This document shows positions 5,988 to 10,179 of a stretch of DNA of 10,179 nt, one piece after another. Origin of the DNA: Maribacter sp. GTDB lineage: Bacteria > Bacteroidota > Bacteroidia > Flavobacteriales > Flavobacteriaceae. The DNA lies in contig JAHHKH010000033.1 of NCBI GenBank assembly GCA_018679695.1, positions 1 to 10,179 on the forward strand, written 5' to 3'. Both the position numbers and the translations under genes were made by a program. The notes under the pieces are model-generated. The model was not told the origin of the DNA and made no database searches. It worked only from the letters and a program-made list of their open reading frames with translations. Numbering within the stretch: the first letter of the stretch is position 1; the number at the start of each line of letters is the position of its first letter.

Positions 5988-7025
5988 ATGATTTTTTCGC
6001 AAAAAATTCTTATTTGGTATGCAAAAAATAAGCGGACCCTACCTTGGAGGCGAACTAAAGATCCCTATAGGATTTGGCTTTCCGAAATAATGCTTCAGCA
6101 AACGAGGGTTGCACAAGGATTGCCTTACTATTTGCGATTTACCGAGCAGTTTCCTACAGTTCAAGATTTGGCAAATGCACCTGAGGAAAGAATTCTTAAA
6201 TTATGGCAGGGACTAGGGTATTACTCTAGGGCCAGGAACCTTCATGCAACTGCAAAAACAATAGTTACCGATTATGAGGGGAAATTTCCGGACACCTATA
6301 AAGAACTGAAGAAATTGAAAGGGGTTGGCGACTATACGGCTAGCGCCATTGCCTCAATCTGCTTTGATCAACCCGAACCTGTTGTCGACGGTAATGTCTT
6401 CAGGGTTTTGTCACGGTACTACGGGGTTGGGATCCCTATAAACAGTGGCAAGGGAGCCGATTATTTCAAAAAGTTGGCTAGAGAGGTAATGGATGTGGAT
6501 AACATAAGGGATTACAACCAAGCCATAATGGAGTTTGGGGCAATACAATGTGCTCCAAAGAACCCTAACTGCGGTATCTGCCCTTTGAAAAATGGTTGCG
6601 TGGCACTGCAAAAGAATAAAGTGAATCAACTGCCGGTTAAATTGAATAAAACCAAGGTCAGAAACAGATATTTTAATTATTTAGTTGTTATTGATTCATC
6701 CAATAAAACAGTTTTAAAACAAAGGGAAGGAAAGGGTATTTGGCAAAATCTTTGGGAGTTTCCATTATTGGAAACGAAGAAGAAAATCGATCAAAAAGAA
6801 TTGGAAGCAGGGATTAAGGAGGTAATTAGTATCAATGATTCGCCTGAAATTTATCAATTCAATACAAATGACATAATACATAAGCTCTCGCACCAACATT
6901 TGCACACCAAGTTTTGGATATTAAAAACGGATACTGCGTTGAAGGAAGGAATTCAATTAGGGACTTTGGACCAATATCCCGTGCCGGTTTTAATAGCTGA
7001 TTTTATTAAAACATTTAAAATTTAG
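5988..7025 (+). CDS. mutY: A/G-specific adenine DNA glycosylase
   Basis: MutY removes adenine mispaired with 8-oxoguanine, preventing G:C to T:A mutations. The 345 residues show the full domain order. The catalytic Glu33 is in SEIMLQQTR. The helix-hairpin-helix is LKGVGDYTASAIAS (about 110-123), followed by catalytic Asp134 in VVDGNVFRVL. The [4Fe-4S] loop has spacing C-x6-C-x2-C-x5-C at Cys188, 195, 198 and 204. The C-terminal NUDIX-like 8-oxoG recognition domain (from about 220) has GIWQNLWEFP and KLSHQHLHTKFW, the latter corresponding to the FSH loop that senses the lesion. All key residues are present, so it should be active. ATG 5988 gives a normal start. Its stop lies one base before the ssb -7 element, and ssb starts 25 bp later; the gene is divergent from HU. 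Confidence 0.98.
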   Translation: MIFSQKILIWYAKNKRTLPWRRTKDPYRIWLSEIMLQQTRVAQGLPYYLRFTEQFPTVQDLANAPEERILKLWQGLGYYSRARNLHATAKTIVTDYEGKFPDTYKELKKLKGVGDYTASAIASICFDQPEPVVDGNVFRVLSRYYGVGIPINSGKGADYFKKLAREVMDVDNIRDYNQAIMEFGAIQCAPKNPNCGICPLKNGCVALQKNKVNQLPVKLNKTKVRNRYFNYLVVIDSSNKTVLKQREGKGIWQNLWEFPLLETKKKIDQKELEAGIKEVISINDSPEIYQFNTNDIIHKLSHQHLHTKFWILKTDTALKEGIQLGTLDQYPVPVLIADFIKTFKI

Positions 7026-7033
7026 TACTTTTG
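7026..7033 (+). promoter_or_regulatory. ssb promoter -7 element
   Basis: TACTTTTG matches TAnnTTTG exactly and begins on the base after the mutY stop codon, 17 bp before the ssb ATG. No TTG is at the standard distance upstream. It suggests ssb (and gldE-gldD) can be transcribed independently of mutY, with a leader of only about 10 bases. Confidence 0.55.
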
Positions 7034-7050
7034 GGCATTAGACAAAAATT

Positions 7051-7512
7051 ATGAGTGGAACATTAAATAAAGTAATGCTGATCGGGCATTTGGGAGATGA
7101 AGTGAAAATGCACTATTTTGAAGGTGGTGGAAGTATTGGAAGGTTTCCAATTGCTACAAATGAGACCTATACGAGCAAGCAAACCGGTGAACGCGTGACC
7201 AATACCGAATGGCACAATATTGTGGTGCGAAACAAAGCTGCTGAAATTTGCGAAAAATATCTTAGTAAAGGCGATAAAATATACGTTGAAGGCCGTTTAA
7301 AAAATAGACAATGGCAAGGTGAAGATGGTAATACAAGATATACCACCGAGGTACATGTTCAGGATTTTACTTTTCTATCTACGAAAAAGGAAAGCATGGC
7401 GAATGCCCAGGCAAGTGGTCAGCAGCAACAATCGCAAACAGAGGCTCCGACAAAGACAGCTGAACCGACCCCAACCGTTGAGCCAGAGCAGGATGATGAT
7501 TTACCATTTTAA
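7051..7512 (+). CDS. ssb: Single-stranded DNA-binding protein
   Basis: SSB coats single-stranded DNA as a tetramer and recruits repair and replication partners through its C-terminal tip. The OB fold fills about residues 1-112 with the family blocks NKVMLIGHLG, RFPIATNETY, TEWHNIVVRNKAAEICEKYL, KGDKIYVEGRL and YTTEVHVQDFTFL. A linker rich in Q, T, P and A (about 113-145) leads to the acidic tip DDDLPF, which docks partner proteins. At 153 residues it has normal length. It lies 25 bp after mutY and 25 bp before gldE on the same strand. This coupling of ssb with mutY and gldE/gldD is, as far as I know, a typical flavobacterial arrangement. Confidence 0.97.
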   Translation: MSGTLNKVMLIGHLGDEVKMHYFEGGGSIGRFPIATNETYTSKQTGERVTNTEWHNIVVRNKAAEICEKYLSKGDKIYVEGRLKNRQWQGEDGNTRYTTEVHVQDFTFLSTKKESMANAQASGQQQQSQTEAPTKTAEPTPTVEPEQDDDLPF

Positions 7513-7537
7513 ACAAATCAATTCAAAATTTTAACTA

Positions 7538-8866
7538 TTGGACCCGGATCCCCTTAGTTTTTATCTGAATTTTATAGCCTTTGAGAGTACCTTTATACTC
7601 AGAATTTGTGTCCTTATGCTATTATTGCTTTGTTCGGCACTAATTTCTGGGGCAGAGGTTGCTTTATTCGGTCTTTCAGTTACAGATTTAAACGCAATTG
7701 AACAAGACAAGACCTCAAGGGGCAAAATCATTGTCAAATTACTGGATCGGCCTAAAAAGCTATTGGCAACAATACTAATAGCAAATAATGCCATAAATAT
7801 TGGGGTGGTACTTCTTTTTGCTATCATTGGCGACACCTTATTCTCAAATATCACCTTTAAGTTGTTCAATTTTATATCAGTACGCTTTTTATTGGAAGTG
7901 ATCGTGGCAACTTTTCTGATATTGATGTTCGGAGAGATATTACCAAAGGTATATGCCAATAGAAATCGTGTAAGTTTTTCCCATTTTATGGCGTATCCTT
8001 TAAAAGTGCTCGATTTTCTTTTTGCACCTTTGAGTTTACCAATGCGTTCAGCAACAATCTTTCTTAATAATAAATTGGGTAAATACAAATCGAACCTTAG
8101 TGTGGACCATTTGTCACAGGCCTTGGAACTTACCTCTGAAGGCGATACGACCAAAGAGGAACAAAAGCTTCTGGAGGGTATTGTTACTTTTGGAAATACC
8201 GATACGAAGCAAGTGATGCGCCCCAGGATAGATTTATTCGCATTGAGTGAAGACATGAAATTCACTGATGTACTCAACGAGATAAAAACGCAAGGGTATT
8301 CGCGTATACCGGTTTTTTCAGAAAATATGGACAATGTACTGGGCGTTCTTTATGTGAAAGACCTCTTACCCTATATTGACAGGAAGACCTTTAATTGGCT
8401 TAAGTTGATCCGTGAACCCTATTTCGTACCAGAAAATAAGAAATTGGATGACCTTTTGAATGAATTCCAAGATAAGAAAAACCATCTAGCAATCGTTGTT
8501 GATGAATATGGGGGTACTTCAGGTATTGTTACCCTTGAGGATATCATTGAGGAAATAGTTGGGGATATCAGTGATGAATTCGATGATGAGGATTTGGTAT
8601 ATTCCAAATTGGATGACTTTAACTATGTTTTTGATGGAAAAACGGCCCTAAAGGATTTTTATCGGGTCGTAAAGATTGAGGATGATGAGGATTTTGAGGA
8701 ACAAAAAGGGGAATCGGAAACAATAGCCGGATTTGTTTTGGAAATTTCCGGAAGTTTTCCAAAGAAAGATGAGAAAATAGTATTTAAAAACTATGCATTT
8801 ATCGTGGAGAGTTTGGATAAAAAGAGATTAAAACAAATAAAAGTAATCTTACCACATGAAAATTAA
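7538..8866 (+). CDS. gldE: Gliding motility-associated protein GldE (CNNM/CorC-type membrane protein)
   Basis: GldE is an inner-membrane protein needed with GldD for gliding and linked to type IX secretion in Flavobacterium; the biochemical role is unsettled. The 442 residues have an N-terminal DUF21/CNNM transmembrane region with hydrophobic segments near 19-46, 75-98, 115-138 and 155-176, including SGAEVALFGL and FGEILPKVYANR. A CBS pair follows at about 227-280 (VMRPRIDLFAL, GYSRIPVF) and 291-345, with the signature VDEYGGTSGIVTLEDIIEEI. A C-terminal CorC/HlyC transporter-associated domain occupies about 358-440. CNNM relatives handle magnesium, so ion transport or sensing is a fair inference. 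The start is TTG 7538 (MDPDP); the next ATG (residue 27) would cut into the first membrane segment. It overlaps gldD by 11 bp, implying translational coupling. Confidence 0.94.
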   Translation: MDPDPLSFYLNFIAFESTFILRICVLMLLLLCSALISGAEVALFGLSVTDLNAIEQDKTSRGKIIVKLLDRPKKLLATILIANNAINIGVVLLFAIIGDTLFSNITFKLFNFISVRFLLEVIVATFLILMFGEILPKVYANRNRVSFSHFMAYPLKVLDFLFAPLSLPMRSATIFLNNKLGKYKSNLSVDHLSQALELTSEGDTTKEEQKLLEGIVTFGNTDTKQVMRPRIDLFALSEDMKFTDVLNEIKTQGYSRIPVFSENMDNVLGVLYVKDLLPYIDRKTFNWLKLIREPYFVPENKKLDDLLNEFQDKKNHLAIVVDEYGGTSGIVTLEDIIEEIVGDISDEFDDEDLVYSKLDDFNYVFDGKTALKDFYRVVKIEDDEDFEEQKGESETIAGFVLEISGSFPKKDEKIVFKNYAFIVESLDKKRLKQIKVILPHEN

Positions 8867-9413
8867 GAGTGTTATTCTTTTTCTGACCTCGCTACTCCTC
8901 TACACGGGATGTGCTGAAGAAGTACTTCCTAAACCAAAAGCGATGTTACGTTTGGAGTATCCTAATTCTGAATACGGTGTTATAAACACACAGCACTTTC
9001 AATTTAAAAAGAACTTATTGAGCGAATTTGAACAAAAGAACAATAACGCCCTTATCTTGGATTACCCCAGAATGAAAGGGTCCTTGTTCATCACATATAA
9101 AAAGGTTAATAATGATATAGACAAATTGTTAATGGATGCCCAAAAACTATCTATTGAGCATTCCTCCAAGGCAGATGGTATTTTGCCACATCCATTTGTG
9201 AATGAAGAGGATAAGGTTTACGGAATGTATTTTGAAGTAATTGGTGATGCAGCTTCACAGGCACAATTCTATGTTACCGATAGTACAAGGCATTTTGTGA
9301 CGGGGTCGCTCTATTTCTATACCAAACCCAACTATGATTCCATTTATCCTGCAGCATCCTATTTGCAGAACGATATTAAAAAAATAATGGAAAGTATAAA
9401 GTGGAAAGAATGA
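8856..9413 (+). CDS. gldD: Gliding motility lipoprotein GldD
   Basis: GldD is a lipoprotein required for gliding motility and, in Flavobacterium, for type IX secretion. Its 185 residues start with a type II signal peptide: MKIK, a hydrophobic stretch to Tyr16, then the lipobox with Cys19 (LYTGC). The mature part begins CAEEVLPKPKAMLRLEYP, and the block KAMLRLEYPNSEY is characteristic of GldD. Further family-like pieces are LDYPRMKGSLFITYKKV, DGILPHPF and a C-terminal half with FYVTDSTRHFVTGSLYF. The protein ends at ESIKWKE, apparently full length. Cys is followed by Ala-Glu-Glu; whether this acts as a surface-export signal is uncertain. The ATG lies inside the end of gldE, as in a translationally coupled pair. 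The neighbouring gene on the right is convergent. Confidence 0.94.
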   Translation: MKIKSVILFLTSLLLYTGCAEEVLPKPKAMLRLEYPNSEYGVINTQHFQFKKNLLSEFEQKNNNALILDYPRMKGSLFITYKKVNNDIDKLLMDAQKLSIEHSSKADGILPHPFVNEEDKVYGMYFEVIGDAASQAQFYVTDSTRHFVTGSLYFYTKPNYDSIYPAASYLQNDIKKIMESIKWKE

Positions 9414-9456
9414 AACCTTGCATGAATTGAAACACTTTTCGGGTTTTATTGTTCTT

Positions 9457-9561
9457 TACCAATAGTTTTTTGGCTTTCTCAGTGTTACTATGAATCTGTT
9501 CGCGCAAAGCTTTGATTTTTTCTTCTGCCTCGGACAATGAACTATGATTTAGGGCGATATC
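9457..9561 (-). pseudogene. Decayed partial copy of the neighbouring coiled-coil gene
   Basis: Bases 9457-9539 match 9970-10052, inside the gene at the right edge, with about 66 of 83 positions identical by eye, and both copies have the same orientation. Translated on the minus strand in the same frame as that gene, immediately past its TAA, this reads LSEAEEKIKALREQIHSN and then TEKAKKLL, against LSE, an 8-residue gap, then EEEKVKALREQIYSSIEKAEELL in the parent. The missing 24 bases are an in-frame deletion. A weaker resemblance (DIALNHSSLSE against DEILDGKPLSE) extends back to the stop codon. After KKLL homology is lost. There is no start codon or complete domain, so it is most likely the remnant of a tandem paralogue or of a lost C-terminal repeat. 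It fills most of the 148-bp gap between gldD and the next gene. Confidence 0.7.
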
Positions 9562-10179
9562 TTAGTTTAACTGAAATTCTGCTGAGTCGAGTAATCTACC
9601 ATCTTTAAAGACATTGAGGAGATACTTTCCCGTTATCAAAGATCCTTTAGGAATGGTGATGAAGTCGCAAATCTGGGATTCTGCACCCGTAAAGACAAGC
9701 TCGACCTTTTTACTGTACACGTTACCTTGTATTGTAATAGTCTTGGCATTATCCTCAATAACATCCTTATCAGGACCTATGAACTGAAAATAAAGCACTT
9801 TATTCTTACTGATCATAGTAGGGTCGCCCAAAATGGTAAAGCAACCCCTAAGTTTTTCTATGGTAGAGGCCTTATCTGTCTTTATTGGTTTTCCGCCATT
9901 TAAACGAAAACCTGAACCCTCTGCTCCCTTAAGCTTCAGGTGATTTTTGGTTTTAAGCCCATCATCATGTCCCAATAGTTCTTCAGCCTTCTCAATGCTA
10001 CTATAGATCTGTTCGCGCAATGCCTTGACTTTTTCCTCTTCCTCGTCCAACCAAATTTGTTTTTGTTCGGACAAAGGCTTTCCGTCTAATATTTCATCCG
10101 AATCAAATCGATTGCCAAACCCTTGCATCCAATCCATCATGGCCTTATGGGCATCTTGCAAACCTCTTCTCGCAGCTTT
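9562..10179 (-). CDS. Uncharacterised coiled-coil plus beta-domain protein, 5' end missing
   Basis: The frame is open to the right edge, so only the last 205 codons are seen; the TTG at 10161 is not a credible start. Visible residues 8-31 (AHKAMMDWMQGFGNRF) and a long charged helix at about 36-70 (EEEEKVKALREQIYSSIEKA) look like the helical ends of small flavobacterial lipoproteins often labelled 'viral A-type inclusion protein'. From about 103 to the end there is a beta-rich domain with LRGCFTILGD, VLYFQFIGPDKDVIE, SQICDFITIPKGSLITGKY and a final FKDGRLLDSAEFQLN. That part resembles the C-terminal domain of a flavobacterial family commonly misnamed 'chromosome partitioning protein ParA'. Both resemblances are from memory. 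The two cysteines (RGCF, QICDF) may be conserved. It is probably an envelope protein, but no signal peptide can be seen here. It is convergent with gldD. Confidence 0.8.
   Translation of the reverse strand, partial: KAARRGLQDAHKAMMDWMQGFGNRFDSDEILDGKPLSEQKQIWLDEEEEKVKALREQIYSSIEKAEELLGHDDGLKTKNHLKLKGAEGSGFRLNGGKPIKTDKASTIEKLRGCFTILGDPTMISKNKVLYFQFIGPDKDVIEDNAKTITIQGNVYSKKVELVFTGAESQICDFITIPKGSLITGKYLLNVFKDGRLLDSAEFQLN

Noticed and set aside
7561..8334. 257-codon open frame on the minus strand inside gldE
   Set aside because: It lies wholly opposite the conserved membrane and CBS coding sequence of gldE, has no recognisable domain or upstream signal, and its serine-rich composition fits the antisense of a real gene.
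9413..9423. AAACCTTGCAT next to the gldD stop resembles AAACCCTTGCAT in the right-edge gene (both read MQGF on the minus strand)
   Set aside because: The match is only about 11 bases with a one-base indel, and the order relative to the coiled coil is reversed, so it is not enough to extend the duplicated segment.
9414..9456. Possible terminator between convergent gldD and the right-edge gene
   Set aside because: The stretch is T-rich (GGGTTTTATTG) but I find no stable stem in front of it.

Overview
The window looks like a Flavobacteriaceae (Bacteroidota) chromosome. The gliding-motility pair gldE-gldD sits directly behind mutY and ssb. The likely promoters match the Bacteroidota -7 consensus TAnnTTTG instead of a sigma-70 -10 box, ribosome-binding sites are not obvious, and base composition is AT-rich. 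The content is mostly core chromosome. I see no insertion sequence, phage gene, CRISPR array, tRNA or rRNA.

Left part (1-3108, + strand): the 3' part of a beta-ketoacyl-ACP synthase running in from the left edge, then bioB (biotin synthase) behind a tandem promoter-like repeat, then an Fe(II)/2-oxoglutarate-dependent cupin/JmjC-like oxygenase. The synthase-bioB pairing suggests one end of a biotin cluster.

Middle (3141-5861, - strand): recX (recombinase regulator), rng (RNase G/E) with its own terminator, then an HU-family gene followed by a 29-codon, extremely basic protein of AURKAIP1/COX24 type and an intrinsic terminator. The HU gene and the small gene are 21 bp apart and read as one transcription unit.

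Right part (5988-9413, + strand): mutY, ssb, gldE and gldD lie tightly packed (25 bp, 25 bp, then an 11-bp overlap). They combine base-excision repair of A:8-oxoG, single-strand DNA protection and gliding/type IX secretion biogenesis. A 126-bp divergent region separates HU from mutY.

Right edge (9414-10179, - strand): the 3' part of a gene for a helical/coiled-coil plus beta-rich domain protein of unknown function. Immediately past its stop codon lies a decayed second copy of its coiled-coil segment (about 80% identical by eye over 83 bp), in the same frame. This duplicate remnant is the least expected structure in the window. I found no clearly new defence or mobile system; the most useful leads are this remnant, the bioB promoter repeat, and the small basic protein whose stop codon lies inside its terminator.
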